Counted from the stretch's first letter, positions 10,311 through 21,189 are shown. The stretch: 46,413 nucleotides of DNA from Pseudomonadota bacterium (GCA_039028935.1 JBCCHD010000031.1:1-46413), one strand, 5' to 3'. Made by a program: numbers and translations. The notes: a model not told the origin generated them from the sequence alone.

Positions 10311-11063
10311 TTAGCCGCCGAGTTGGCGCTCGCGAATCTCGTCGAGGGTTTTGCAATCGATGCACAACGTGGCAGTCGGTCGCGCCTCGAGCCGTCGAAT
10401 GCTAATTTCGATACCGCATGCTTCGCAGTAACCGTAGTCGCCGGTGCCGACCATTGCGAGGGCCTCATCAATTTTCTTGATTAGTTTGCGTTCGCGATCG
10501 CGTGTACGAAGTTCGAGACTGAACTCACTTTCTTGTGTCGCACGATCGTTAGGGTCGGGGAAATTGGCGGCCTCATCTTTCATGTGGTGCACGGTACGAT
10601 CGACTTCTTCCATCAGCTCGGTCTTCCACGCACGCAGAATCGTGCGGAAATGATCACGCTGTTTGTTGTTCATGAAGTCTTCGTTACGCGCTGCCTGGTA
10701 AGGCTTCACTTTGGCAGGCGCGAGCAATGCGGCACCGGTAGTGCGACGAGCCGCTGGCTTTTTGGCGGCTGGTTTCTTTGCTACGGTTTTCTTTGCCACG
10801 GTTTTCTTTGCCACCGCTTTCTTGGTAGCGGCCTTCTTCGCCGTGGTCTTTTTAGTCGCTGTTTTCTTGGCAGTCGCTTTTTTGGCCGTGGCCTTTTTTT
10901 CAACGACCTTTTTCTTTGTCACTTTTTTCTTAGCAGTTTTCTTTGCTACTTTCTTGGTCGTTTTTTTCGCGGTGGCTTTCTTGGCGGTGGTCTTTTTCGC
11001 CGCGACTTTTTTGGTCGTTTTCTTCTTGGTCGTCTTCTTGGCTACTTTCTTTTTCGTCGCCAT
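10311..11063 (-). CDS. dksA: RNA polymerase-binding factor DksA with histone H1-like N-terminal tail
   Basis: DksA enters the RNA polymerase secondary channel and, with ppGpp, changes promoter activity. The C-terminal part (about 125-250) is a full DksA: a coiled coil with tip sequence [10 protein letters not shown] (the essential D-x-x-D-x-A pattern) and a four-cysteine zinc finger CEAC...CIDC. About 110 residues precede it, made almost only of Lys, Ala, Thr and Val in KKTTAKKA-type repeats, like bacterial histone H1-like or AlgP tails. The whole protein is 250 residues against 151 in E. coli. The tail is in frame and starts at an ATG with a purine-rich upstream region, so it is probably translated. 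Long basic N-terminal extensions occur in some other gammaproteobacterial DksA proteins; whether they bind DNA is an inference. Confidence 0.92.
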   Translation of the reverse strand: MATKKKVAKKTTKKKTTKKVAAKKTTAKKATAKKTTKKVAKKTAKKKVTKKKVVEKKATAKKATAKKTATKKTTAKKAATKKAVAKKTVAKKTVAKKPAAKKPAARRTTGAALLAPAKVKPYQAARNEDFMNNKQRDHFRTILRAWKTELMEEVDRTVHHMKDEAANFPDPNDRATQESEFSLELRTRDRERKLIKKIDEALAMVGTGDYGYCEACGIEISIRRLEARPTATLCIDCKTLDEIRERQLGG

Positions 11064-11106
11064 TTTCCACCCCTTCCTAAGGTCTGCCGTGCCGGAAAAA
11101 CGCTCA

Positions 11107-11137
11107 ATTATATAGCGATATTTCCAAATGTATACAA
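11107..11137 (-). promoter_or_regulatory. Predicted sigma70 promoter for dksA
   Basis: On the minus strand TTGTAT (complement 11132-11137) and TATATA (complement 11109-11114) are 17 bases apart. A perfect TATAAT overlaps at 11107-11112. The dksA ATG follows about 45 bases downstream. Confidence 0.5.
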
Positions 11138-11189
11138 CAATTTTCGGTCAAAAATGAGGGGCAAAAGAATGCGAAAAAAGCTAATAAAA

Positions 11190-11642
11190 TCAGCGAAGTT
11201 GGACTGGGTCTGGCGGTGTCCAGTCGGGGTGCTGCTGGCTGGCCACCACGGTGGTGTAGATGCCGCCCCGAACATAGAACTCAGCGGTCAGTCGCATGAA
11301 CTTCGGTGCGCACGCGGCGGCCAAGTCGTTGAGGATCTGGTTGGTCACTGCCTCGTGAAACGCGCCCTCGTCTCGGTAGCTCCACAGATAAAGCTTTAGG
11401 GATTTCAGCTCGATACAAAGTTTATCGGGAACATACTCTAAGTGGAGCGTGGCGAAGTCGGGTTGCCCTGTTTTCGGACACACGCAAGTGAACTCCGGAA
11501 TTCGCATTCGGATGGTATAATCACGCTCGTCTGAAGGGTTCGGAAACGTCTCGAGTTCCCGAGAGGGTGGTGCTGTTCCGCCGGCACCTAACGCTTCACC
11601 TGGAAAGATAGTCACGACTGTTTTGCCTCCGCGCGTCGACAC
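11190..11642 (-). CDS. queF: NADPH-dependent 7-cyano-7-deazaguanine reductase QueF, short type
   Basis: QueF reduces preQ0 to preQ1 in queuosine synthesis. This is the short, unimodular Bacillus-like type of 150 residues, not the long E. coli type. The active-site pattern [10 protein letters not shown] is present, with the nucleophile Cys at residue 55 and Asp at 62, the same numbers as in B. subtilis Que[14 protein letters not shown] is the QueF substrate and NADPH motif. The start is a GTG at 11642. It is divergent from smc. With gluQ two genes away, this is a small queuosine-related cluster around dksA. Confidence 0.93.
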   Translation of the reverse strand: MSTRGGKTVVTIFPGEALGAGGTAPPSRELETFPNPSDERDYTIRMRIPEFTCVCPKTGQPDFATLHLEYVPDKLCIELKSLKLYLWSYRDEGAFHEAVTNQILNDLAAACAPKFMRLTAEFYVRGGIYTTVVASQQHPDWTPPDPVQLR

Positions 11643-11728
11643 AATTCGACGCGAATTTCTGATGACAGGAATAAGGCGATTACTTTACACTACAGCGATT
11701 GTTTCGACCACGATCTGGAACCTGTTTA

Positions 11729-14700
11729 ATGCGATTGAGCAAGATAAAGCTCGCCGGCTTCAAGACGTTCGTTGATCCCACCACTGTCACTCTACCCAGC
11801 AATCTGGTCGGCGTTGTCGGCCCAAACGGGTGTGGCAAATCAAACGTTATCGATGCGGTGCGTTGGGTGATGGGTGAGAGCTCGGCGAAAAACCTCCGAG
11901 GCGACGCGATTACCGACGTCATATTCAATGGCTCGAGTTCTCGTAAGCCTGTCGGGTCCGCAACGATTGAATTGGTGTTTGATAACGCCGACGGCAAAAT
12001 TGGTGGGCAGTACGCAGGTTATGCGGAAGTGTCGATCAAGCGCACCATGAGCCGTGACGGTACGTCGACGTATTTTCTGAACAATACGCGCTGCCGCCGC
12101 AAGGACATTACGCACGTGTTCCTGGGAACGGGGTTAGGTCCGCGCAGCTATTCGATTATCGAACAGGGCATGATCTCTCGCTTTGTCGAGGCGAAGCCCG
12201 ACGATATGCGTGTGTATTTAGAAGAAGCGGCGGGCATTTCCAAATATAAAGATCGCCGTCGTGAAACCAACAATCGCATCCGTCATACGCGCGACAACCT
12301 CGATCGATTAAATGATCTTCGAGAGGAAGTCGATAAGCAGCTTAAACACCTTCAGCGCCAAGCCAATGTCGCTGAAAAGTATAAAACCTTCCAAGAGGAG
12401 GCGCGCTTACTCGAGGCGGAACTTCTGGCCCTGCGTTATGCGGAAATGGAAGATCGCCGTACGGCTGAAGCGAAGCTGACTCATGAAAAAGAAATGGCGC
12501 TGGAAGCGGCCGTGGCCGAACTGCGGTCGGTCGAAGCGGAAATCGAAAAGCTGCGAAGCGAAAGCGGTGAACAAGGCGATGCATTCAATGCCGTGCAGGA
12601 ACGCTATTATAAAGTAGGCTCAGAAATAGCTCGACTCGAGCAAGACATCCAGCACGCGAAGGATCTCAAGCATCGCCAGCAACAGGATGTGGACAAGTCT
12701 GAGCAGGGCATCAAAGAATTTGAGGTCGAGATTCAGAGCGACGAAGAACAGCTCAAAGAGCTGGCCACCGATCTGGCTGCGATGGAGCCTGAGTGGGAAC
12801 GTCTAACTCAGCTTAGCCAAACATCGGAAGCGAGCTGGCGCGATGCCGAATCGCGTATGAACACCTGGCAAGCACAATGGCAATCTGTCAGCGCAGAAAA
12901 CAGCGAGGCGGTGCAACGCACGCGTGTGGAAAGCACGCGTATCGAACAGATGGATCAGCAGCTTAAAGGACTGGTCTCGCGGCAGGAGCGGGTGTCGATC
13001 GAACGCGCCGCGTTGTCGGTGGCCGACATTGTTGCCGAACTGAGTTCGTTGGATGGCAACGAAAGTGGTCTCAAAGTCAGCCTCACGCAGGCGCAAGAAG
13101 CATTGCACGTCAGCAGCGAACACATACAAAAGACACGCGAACGCGATGTAGCGCTCACCCGAGAGCTTGACGAGACGCGTGCCACACTTCAGCAGCACAA
13201 AGGTCGTCTAGCATCACTCGAGGCACTGCAGCAGGCTGCACTCGGTGGTGGTGAAGGCAAGGTTAGTCGCTGGCTCGAGAGCCAGCGACTCGACGCGCAG
13301 CCGCGTGTGGCACAAGAATTGAGCGTCGAGCCCGGATGGGAGTTGGCGGTTGAGACGGTTCTGGGTGATTACCTCGAGGCGGTTTGTGTCGATGGCATGG
13401 ACAGCGTGGCAGCGGTGATCGGCAACGTTGAAGACCTAAACGTGCAGTTTGTTGATCGACATCAAGCCGTCGAGACAAAGCCCGATAGCCTCGCGCAGAA
13501 AGTCCGCGTGGGTACCGGTGTCGAGGCGCTGTTGTCGTCGGTCCGAGTCGCTCGTGATTTAAGCGACGCCTTGTCGCTCCGCGACCGTCTGACGACCGGT
13601 GAGTCGGTGGTGACACCCGACGGTATTTGGCTGACTCGACATTGGTTGCGTGTGAACCGTCAGAAGGACGCCGGGGCCGGTGTGCTGGCTCGAGAAACAG
13701 AGCTGCGGGAGGTACGCGCTACGCTTGAGGAGCTTCAACGTAAAGCGCAGCAGCTTGAAGAACAACATGAGCACGCGCGGAGTGAGCTTAAGCGGTTGGA
13801 CAGCGAGCGTGACGAGCGCCAGCACGCCGTGAATAGCATTCACCGCGAACATGTCGACCTTGTCGCGCAAATCGACGCCCGCCGCTCACGGCTTGATGAC
13901 ATGAATGCGCGCATTGAAGCGTTGGATGTTGACGCGACGGATCTGGCGGAGTCGATCACCACGATTGATGGGCGCATTATCGAATCACGAGCGGCATTGG
14001 ATACCGCCGACGCCGCGTTAAGTGAGTCAGAGGATCGTTTGCAGCGGTTAAAAGCACAGGAAAGTGGTGTTCGAGAGGAGCTGGATAGCACCCGCTCAAG
14101 TTACGAGCGCGATCGGACGGCGGCGCACAACATCGAGGTTAAAGTTGAGTCACGTCGCAGTACCCGCGATTCAGCGCAAGAGAACCTGCGGCGACTGCGT
14201 GAGCAGTTGGCGCGTTTGACCGAGCGACGCACGGAACTCATGCAGCAGCTTGCAGAGGGTGAGGCTCCCATGGCGACGCAACAAGAATCGCTCAATGGGC
14301 TACTTGAAAAGCGGTTAGAAGTTGAAAGCGAGTTGGGCGAGGTACGCAAAACACTTGAAGCGACGAACCAATCACTGCGCGAAACCGAGCAAAAACGACA
14401 GCATCGCGAACAAGACGTGACCGAGCGTCGTGAAGCGGTACAGCAAGTGCGCATTTCTGCTCAGGAGATCAAAGTTCGGCGCGACACAATCGCCGAGCGG
14501 TTTGCTGAAACAGGGCGTGATATGGCCGAGGTACGGTCTGGACTGCCCGAAGAGGCCGAACCGGAAGTATGGCAAGAAAAGACTGAAAAGATGGCCAAAA
14601 AAATTGCGCGTCTCGGTGCCATAAACCTGGCGGCCATCGATGAATTCAAAGAGCAGTCGGAGCGCAAAGAATACTTGGACGCGCAGCACGCCGATCTAGT

Positions 14701-15229
14701 TGAGGCTCTCGACATTCTTGAAGCGGCGATTCGCAAGATCGATGTTGAGACCCGCACACGTTTCAAAGAAACCTTCGATAAGGTGAATGATGGCTTCAAG
14801 AAGCTGTTTCCAAAATTGTTCGGTGGCGGACACGCCTATCTAGAATTGAATGACTCGGATTTGCTGACGGCGGGCGTGACGGTCATGGCGCAACCCCCGG
14901 GGAAACGCAACGCCAGTATCCATTTGCTGTCGGGTGGTGAGAAAGCGCTCACCGCGGTGTCGTTGGTTTTCTCGATTTTCGAGCTGAACCCCGCACCGTT
15001 TTGCATGCTCGATGAGGTGGACGCGCCACTTGATGATGCCAATGTTGCACGGTTTTGTAACATTCTGCGCGAGATGCAGGACAAAGTGCAGTTCATTTTC
15101 ATCACACACAACAAGACCACGATTGCATTGGCCGAACAGCTTATCGGTGTAACGATGCAAGAAGCGGGCGTATCTCGCCCGGTCGCGGTGGATGTGGCGG
15201 AAGCCGTGGAGATGGCTCAGGCGGTGTAA
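11729..15229 (+). CDS. smc: Chromosome segregation protein SMC
   Basis: SMC is the ATPase that, with ScpA and ScpB, loops and organises chromosomal DNA. The protein is 1166 residues from the ATG at 11729; a TTG frame opens ten codons earlier but MRLSKIKLAGFKTF is the true family start. Walker A GPNGCGKSN is at 31-39. Two long coiled coils flank a hinge near 520-650. The ABC signature LLSGGEKA is near 1065 and Walker B CMLDEVDAPLDD near 1090. The scpA and scpB partners are at 24.5-26.5 kb in this window, so the organism uses SMC-ScpAB rather than MukBEF. Confidence 0.97.
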   Translation: MRLSKIKLAGFKTFVDPTTVTLPSNLVGVVGPNGCGKSNVIDAVRWVMGESSAKNLRGDAITDVIFNGSSSRKPVGSATIELVFDNADGKIGGQYAGYAEVSIKRTMSRDGTSTYFLNNTRCRRKDITHVFLGTGLGPRSYSIIEQGMISRFVEAKPDDMRVYLEEAAGISKYKDRRRETNNRIRHTRDNLDRLNDLREEVDKQLKHLQRQANVAEKYKTFQEEARLLEAELLALRYAEMEDRRTAEAKLTHEKEMALEAAVAELRSVEAEIEKLRSESGEQGDAFNAVQERYYKVGSEIARLEQDIQHAKDLKHRQQQDVDKSEQGIKEFEVEIQSDEEQLKELATDLAAMEPEWERLTQLSQTSEASWRDAESRMNTWQAQWQSVSAENSEAVQRTRVESTRIEQMDQQLKGLVSRQERVSIERAALSVADIVAELSSLDGNESGLKVSLTQAQEALHVSSEHIQKTRERDVALTRELDETRATLQQHKGRLASLEALQQAALGGGEGKVSRWLESQRLDAQPRVAQELSVEPGWELAVETVLGDYLEAVCVDGMDSVAAVIGNVEDLNVQFVDRHQAVETKPDSLAQKVRVGTGVEALLSSVRVARDLSDALSLRDRLTTGESVVTPDGIWLTRHWLRVNRQKDAGAGVLARETELREVRATLEELQRKAQQLEEQHEHARSELKRLDSERDERQHAVNSIHREHVDLVAQIDARRSRLDDMNARIEALDVDATDLAESITTIDGRIIESRAALDTADAALSESEDRLQRLKAQESGVREELDSTRSSYERDRTAAHNIEVKVESRRSTRDSAQENLRRLREQLARLTERRTELMQQLAEGEAPMATQQESLNGLLEKRLEVESELGEVRKTLEATNQSLRETEQKRQHREQDVTERREAVQQVRISAQEIKVRRDTIAERFAETGRDMAEVRSGLPEEAEPEVWQEKTEKMAKKIARLGAINLAAIDEFKEQSERKEYLDAQHADLVEALDILEAAIRKIDVETRTRFKETFDKVNDGFKKLFPKLFGGGHAYLELNDSDLLTAGVTVMAQPPGKRNASIHLLSGGEKALTAVSLVFSIFELNPAPFCMLDEVDAPLDDANVARFCNILREMQDKVQFIFITHNKTTIALAEQLIGVTMQEAGVSRPVAVDVAEAVEMAQAV

Positions 15230-15461
15230 CGCAGTCCGACATGTGATGTCGTTGCGTTACACAAACAATGAGTTGTCAGTCTTTTAACGACGCGCGGTCG
15301 GCGGCGTTACGGTAGCCGGACATCAACTGTTCGGTCTAACGATTCGAGAGCGGGTTAGTGGCGTCGAGTATGGATGTGTTAGCGGTGATTAACCAAAGTC
15401 ATGATACGACTTCTGTGCAACACGCGTCATATTCACTTCCAATGTAAGGCAATGGTCTGAT

Positions 15462-16262
15462 ATGAACGAGCTTCGCTGGATTCTTCTTGGCATAGGATTA
15501 GTGATCCTGGCGTTGATCTATCTATTTGGCCGAAAAAATCAGGATGAGGAGCCGTTCGAGAACGATTTGGTGCGGCATGAGCCTACGCTTGATCAGTCGT
15601 CGGGCGATGAGATTAAACCGTCAGTCCCTGTATATTCTGAACCCGATCCGGTGCCAGAGCAGGATGAGGGCGTTTACGACACGCCATCATTAGATGAGGT
15701 ACTAGATGAAGCCTCGCGTCCATCGCCCACTCTGGTTGATGACGGTGTGATCACGCCGTCCGCGTCGGAAGAAATGCCATCCGAGGACGCACTGCCAGAA
15801 CCCGAACGCGAGCCGGAGCCGCTGCCCGACAAAGTTATTGCGTTACACCTTATTCCAAAGACCGAGGCGATGTTTGATGGCGTTGAGTTTGTTGGGGCGC
15901 TTCAGGCAGAGGGCCTGGAATATGGCCAGTTTGATATCTTTCACCGCTATGCAGAGGACGAGGGTGGACGTCCACAGTCTCAGTTTAGTTTGGCCAACAT
16001 GATCAAACCGGGCACCTTCAGTCTTGAAAATCTCGACACGCAACATTTTAAAGGTGCCAGTCTTTTCTTGGTGTTGCCGGGGCCTGAGGACGCGGTAGCG
16101 GCATTCGCGGATATGGTGGCGACGGGTCGCCGATTGGCGGCGACGCTTGGCGGGCAACTGCTCGATTCTCAAGGCACTGTTCTCAGCCGGCAAAGTGCGA
16201 GTCACCTTCGCGAAGACATCATTAATTACCAGCACGGCCTCTCCGCCGAACCCGTCGAGTAA
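15462..16262 (+). CDS. zipA: Cell division protein ZipA
   Basis: ZipA anchors FtsZ to the inner membrane at mid-cell. It has 266 residues (E. coli 328). An N-terminal membrane segment (about 5-24) is followed by a basic patch, then an acidic and proline-rich linker (about 28-125). The C-terminal FtsZ-binding domain (about 126-260) has KVIALHLIPK and FDIFHRY motifs. It sits between smc and ligA, its usual place in many gammaproteobacteria. The 230 bases between smc and zipA hold no gene. Confidence 0.9.
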   Translation: MNELRWILLGIGLVILALIYLFGRKNQDEEPFENDLVRHEPTLDQSSGDEIKPSVPVYSEPDPVPEQDEGVYDTPSLDEVLDEASRPSPTLVDDGVITPSASEEMPSEDALPEPEREPEPLPDKVIALHLIPKTEAMFDGVEFVGALQAEGLEYGQFDIFHRYAEDEGGRPQSQFSLANMIKPGTFSLENLDTQHFKGASLFLVLPGPEDAVAAFADMVATGRRLAATLGGQLLDSQGTVLSRQSASHLREDIINYQHGLSAEPVE

Positions 16263-18344
<2,082 letters not shown>

Positions 18345-18392
18345 TCTCAAACAAAACTAAATTTTCGTTTAATTTCTTAATGGGGCAAGTAA

Positions 18393-19205
18393 ATGGGCTT
18401 GAAGCGTGAAATAGTCTCGGTAAAGGCTTGCTATATGATGATTCAACCAGTGATAAAGATTCTATTGAAACTTGGAGTATCCTTCAAAACATTTACTTCA
18501 ATCGCGCAAAAAGTATATATCGACTGTGTGCTTGATGATGAAAACAATAAAGTTAGTGTTTCTGCAATTGCTGCAATGACGGGAATATCAAGAAAGAAGG
18601 TCGGAGACTTTATCGATATAGAAACGAGCGATCTATCAGAGCCGACGGACAAACTAGCAGTAGCGGTTGTAATTGACAACTGGTGGGAGCATCTCGATGA
18701 AAAAGGCGAGCCGTTACATTTGCCGATTGTTTCTGAGAGTGGTCTTGATGTAAAGACACTAATAGCAGGTGCAAAAGTTGATCTTCCATTCTCTACGGTT
18801 GTTAAATTAATAAAAAAATCGGAGCAGATTGAGATCGATGATAAAGGGTTCTTCTACCCTATCTCTCGAGAGAATGTCGATGCGCAGAAAACGACTAGTG
18901 GATCAATATTAGACTGCGCTGCTAGCGTTCATGGATATGCCGATACAATTTACAAAAATTTGTTTCCAGAGTGTTCGGAAAGAAAAGACAAGCTTTTTGA
19001 AAGAAGGGCGCGTGTTCCTCATATGTCTAAAGAAGAGTTCGCAAAATTCCAGTCTTTCTGCACCTTAAAACTTCCAGAGCTTGTTATTCAGTTTAACGAG
19101 TGGCTAGACGAAAACGTTGGGGACTGTAAGATCTCTGCCTCGCCCAATCAGGGATTCACCGGCGTGGGGATTTATGCATTCGACTATACTGAAATTAGAA
19201 TCTAA
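18393..19205 (+). CDS. DUF6502-family protein, first copy
   Basis: This 270-residue protein has no known function. It matches the layout I recall for the DUF6502 family: an N-terminal helix with PVIKILLKLGVSFKTF, then VYIDCV, a short helix-turn-helix-like stretch (SVSAIAAMTGISRKKV, about 53-69), a middle part that sets up a WWEH segment, and an end like GVGIYAFD. The fold suggests DNA binding, which is an inference. The start ATG has GGGG about eight bases upstream. The gene is visibly A+T-richer than ligA: one 60-base line (18481-18540) has 22 G+C. It is convergent to a second DUF6502 gene and a repeat protein, sharing a terminator with them. Confidence 0.7.
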   Translation: MGLKREIVSVKACYMMIQPVIKILLKLGVSFKTFTSIAQKVYIDCVLDDENNKVSVSAIAAMTGISRKKVGDFIDIETSDLSEPTDKLAVAVVIDNWWEHLDEKGEPLHLPIVSESGLDVKTLIAGAKVDLPFSTVVKLIKKSEQIEIDDKGFFYPISRENVDAQKTTSGSILDCAASVHGYADTIYKNLFPECSERKDKLFERRARVPHMSKEEFAKFQSFCTLKLPELVIQFNEWLDENVGDCKISASPNQGFTGVGIYAFDYTEIRI

Positions 19206-19230
19206 ACCTTCTACGACCTGTAGTAGAAAG

Positions 19231-19262
19231 AAAATGGCCGATCACTTATGATCGGCCATTTT
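19231..19262. terminator. Bidirectional terminator of the DUF6502 islet
   Basis: A perfect 14-base stem (19231-19244 with 19249-19262) closes on a four-base CTTA loop. The stem starts with AAAA and ends with TTTT, so it works in both directions. It ends the plus-strand DUF6502 gene and the minus-strand repeat-protein operon. Confidence 0.88.
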
Positions 19263-19295
19263 CGCATAGCTTGAGAGTTGAAGAGCGCGAGAACG

Positions 19296-19853
19296 CTATC
19301 TATCAACCAGCCCGCTTCCTCCGCTCAAGCTGCGGATGCCAGAGCCGCCGCTCATGCTTTGCGTTCCGCTTCCGCCGCTCATACTGGCTATGCCAGAGCC
19401 GCCGCTTAGGCTATTAATCCCGGAACCACCACTTATTCGATCAACGCCAGACCCACCTGACAAGCTCAAGACTCCAGAACCACCGCTCAAGCTTTCGATT
19501 CCGCTGCCACCACTCAGGCTTGTAACCCCTGAGCCACCGCTGAGGCTCTTGACTCCAGAACCTGAACTTAGTGCTTTTACGCCAGATCCTCCGCTCAGGC
19601 TTTTGGTGCCTGAACCTGCGCTCAAGGCTTTTACGCCTGAACCTCCACTGAGACTTCTTACACCAGATCCAGAACTTAGAGCCAATACGCCGGTGTCACC
19701 TGAAATAGCTTTCAGCTGATGTCCAGATACTGCCGCTCCGGAAACTCGATTTTGTACAGCACCAACCTGGCTAGAAGTTGGGTCAGCTGCGTTAGTAGTG
19801 ACTATCAGCCCTACAGAAAGAACACTTAATAGATACTTCGCTTTTAAATACAT
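19296..19853 (-). CDS. Secreted nonapeptide-repeat protein, RTX-like without calcium Asp
   Basis: The function is unknown. Residues 1 to about 23 form a Sec-type signal peptide (basic start, hydrophobic core, TTNA-ADP cleavage-like site). From residue 43 to the end the protein is almost wholly a nine-residue repeat of consensus G-G-S-G-V-x-S-L-S, with about 14 full units, one more degenerate unit at the front and a partial last unit. The spacing and the glycine and large-hydrophobic positions match the RTX nonapeptide (GGxGxDxUx), but position 6 is Lys, Arg, Thr, Leu, Glu or other, and is Asp in only one unit. Calcium binding in the classic way is therefore unlikely. The repeats reach the last residues, leaving no C-terminal type I secretion signal. 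It begins 33 bases after the minus-strand DUF6502 gene with a GGGGG ribosome-binding site, so the two look like an operon. Confidence 0.75.
   Translation of the reverse strand: MYLKAKYLLSVLSVGLIVTTNAADPTSSQVGAVQNRVSGAAVSGHQLKAISGDTGVLALSSGSGVRSLSGGSGVKALSAGSGTKSLSGGSGVKALSSGSGVKSLSGGSGVTSLSGGSGIESLSGGSGVLSLSGGSGVDRISGGSGINSLSGGSGIASMSGGSGTQSMSGGSGIRSLSGGSGLVDR
19299..19700 (-). repeat. 27-base coding tandem repeat
   Basis: This DNA encodes residues 52-185 of the repeat protein. Units of 27 bases vary at third positions and at the residue 4 and 6 codons, so the amino acid pattern is kept better than the bases. This points to selection on protein rather than to recent slippage alone. Confidence 0.85.
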
Positions 19854-19886
19854 GGATATCCCCCAAAAAAAGCTCCCTCTGAATTT

Positions 19887-20804
19887 CTATTCCTTTTCGA
19901 TGTACATGTAGACTTCGACGCCAACCTTAATTTCGGCTTTGTTTTGTTCGTCTAGGTCAACACCCTCATTTGCGGTTAAAAACTGTTCAATCGTTTCAAT
20001 AAAGCGCTGACCCTTGTCTCTCATCAGCAAATTGAAATCGTCTAGAACTTTTGTATTAACCCCGATTTCTGTAAATACGTTTCTTTCGAACCTTTTAGGT
20101 TCATTGGTTGTTTCACTCATAAGGTTGTGATCCAGAGTCTCGGCAAGGCTTCCAATAATGGTTGCCAAGCGAGCCACAAATTGCGGATCTAGCCTCGATG
20201 TAACGTGCGTCCTTGTAAGTGCTCTTAAAGTCTTGTCTGGCAGTTCTTCAACAGCCTCAGACCTTAAAAGCTCGTCCAGCATCGCTCGCGGGGACATGTC
20301 CCCGCTGTAGCGCCTTACCAATTCCGAAAAGCTCGGCGTTTTTCCCTGCGGACTATCGAAATAGAGCTCGTGGGGCAGTCCATAAGGTCCCGTGAACTCC
20401 GGATCAACATGCCAACCGTTTAGAACCCGCATAACGCGGTTGGGGTCTCCGCTTGAATTTTGTTCGCCTGATTCGAGCCTCTCTAACTGCCGCTTAACTT
20501 CCTTCCGCGTCAGTCCTGTCAAAATCGCAATCCGCGTACCCGATGGATTGCGTCCGTCGATGGGGAAATCGTCATGAGCGATTTCCACAAAAACGCCCTT
20601 TAATTCATCTGCGAACTCGTCAAATGAAATTCCGTTTCTGATAAGGATCCGAACTAGCGGTCCCATGAAGCGACGATATGCCGCTAGCAGTCCCTGTTTT
20701 ACGTCCGCATCGTTTGATTCTGTCTGGCTGTTCGTGGCCAATTTTCTTGTTTTTTCCGAATGCGTCGTTGAATTCACATAATAGTAATGGGAAATATATC
20801 CCAT
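19887..20804 (-). CDS. DUF6502-family protein, second copy
   Basis: A protein of 305 residues from the ATG at 20804. It has the fuller DUF6502 pattern: FMGPLVRILIRNGISFDEF, VFVEIA, a helix-turn-helix-like SGTRIAILTGLTRKEVKRQ segment, GWHVDPEF, SFSELVRRYSGDM, MLDELLRSEAVEEL and a C-terminal VGVEVYMYIE. A DNA-binding regulator is a reasonable guess but is not established. The start is uncertain. A predicted promoter has its -10 box at 20793-20798, downstream of this ATG, which would make an in-frame GTG at 20777 the start (296 residues). No good Shine-Dalgarno supports either. The repeat-protein gene follows 33 bases downstream on the same strand. Confidence 0.75.
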   Translation of the reverse strand: MGYISHYYYVNSTTHSEKTRKLATNSQTESNDADVKQGLLAAYRRFMGPLVRILIRNGISFDEFADELKGVFVEIAHDDFPIDGRNPSGTRIAILTGLTRKEVKRQLERLESGEQNSSGDPNRVMRVLNGWHVDPEFTGPYGLPHELYFDSPQGKTPSFSELVRRYSGDMSPRAMLDELLRSEAVEELPDKTLRALTRTHVTSRLDPQFVARLATIIGSLAETLDHNLMSETTNEPKRFERNVFTEIGVNTKVLDDFNLLMRDKGQRFIETIEQFLTANEGVDLDEQNKAEIKVGVEVYMYIEKE

Positions 20805-20834
20805 TGATAAATAACGTCAAGGGATAAATTTCCC
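20789..20834 (-). promoter_or_regulatory. Promoter with two 14-bp inverted-repeat operators
   Basis: GGGAAATATATCCC (20789-20802) and GGGATAAATTTCCC (20821-20834) are near-perfect palindromes and are near reverse complements of each other. Their starts are 32 bases apart, close to three helical turns. On the minus strand TTGACG (complement 20815-20820) lies between them and TATATT (complement 20793-20798) lies inside the nearer one, with a 16-base spacer. This is the arrangement of an autoregulated promoter. That the DUF6502 product binds here is an inference. Confidence 0.6.
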
Positions 20835-21161
20835 TACCCGATATTTAAGCTAACGAGTTATTCGTAAATGGCCGTGAAATATGGGGAATCCGGATGCGAA
20901 CTGTCCCCAAAAATGGGCCGGAGATTTCAGCATTATGGGGTAACTATGTCAAATTTAAATTAGTAACAATCGTTAGTGCGTTGATTGGAAACGTAATTAA
21001 AATTCGTTTAACACTGCGTTGGATTATGTTACGCGGTGTGGAACCGAAAGAGGATTAGGACTAACCCTTATTTGGTTAATCGTTTCTGAAGAATTGCAAC
21101 GATCGCAAGATAAGAATGGTTCGCACCCGAATTTAGGGTATTTACACGCAATGTGCGCAAA

Positions 21162-21189
21162 TAAAAAAAGCCGGCATCCTTGCCGGCTT
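21162..21189 (-). terminator. Rho-independent terminator, minus strand
   Basis: AAGCCGGC (21168-21175) pairs with GCCGGCTT (21182-21189) around a six-base loop. On the minus strand it is followed by a run of seven T residues. It ends leftward transcripts from the parvulin gene or from the small RNA candidate. Confidence 0.85.

Noticed and set aside
10711-11115. Plus-strand hydrophobic frame opposite the DksA tail
   Set aside because: Antisense of Lys/Ala/Thr codons gives Phe/Ala/Val-rich translation by chance; it has no start signal.
15238-15256. Small hairpin CGACAT-GTG-ATGTCG after smc
   Set aside because: Only six pairs with no T run, so it is not supported as a terminator.
19299-19700. 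Regular 27-base spacing that might suggest a CRISPR array
   Set aside because: The repeats are contiguous and in frame with no spacers, and there are no cas genes.
19336-19719. Plus-strand Pro/Leu-rich frame opposite the repeat gene
   Set aside because: It is the antisense reading of the 27-base repeats; it has no ribosome-binding site or family pattern.
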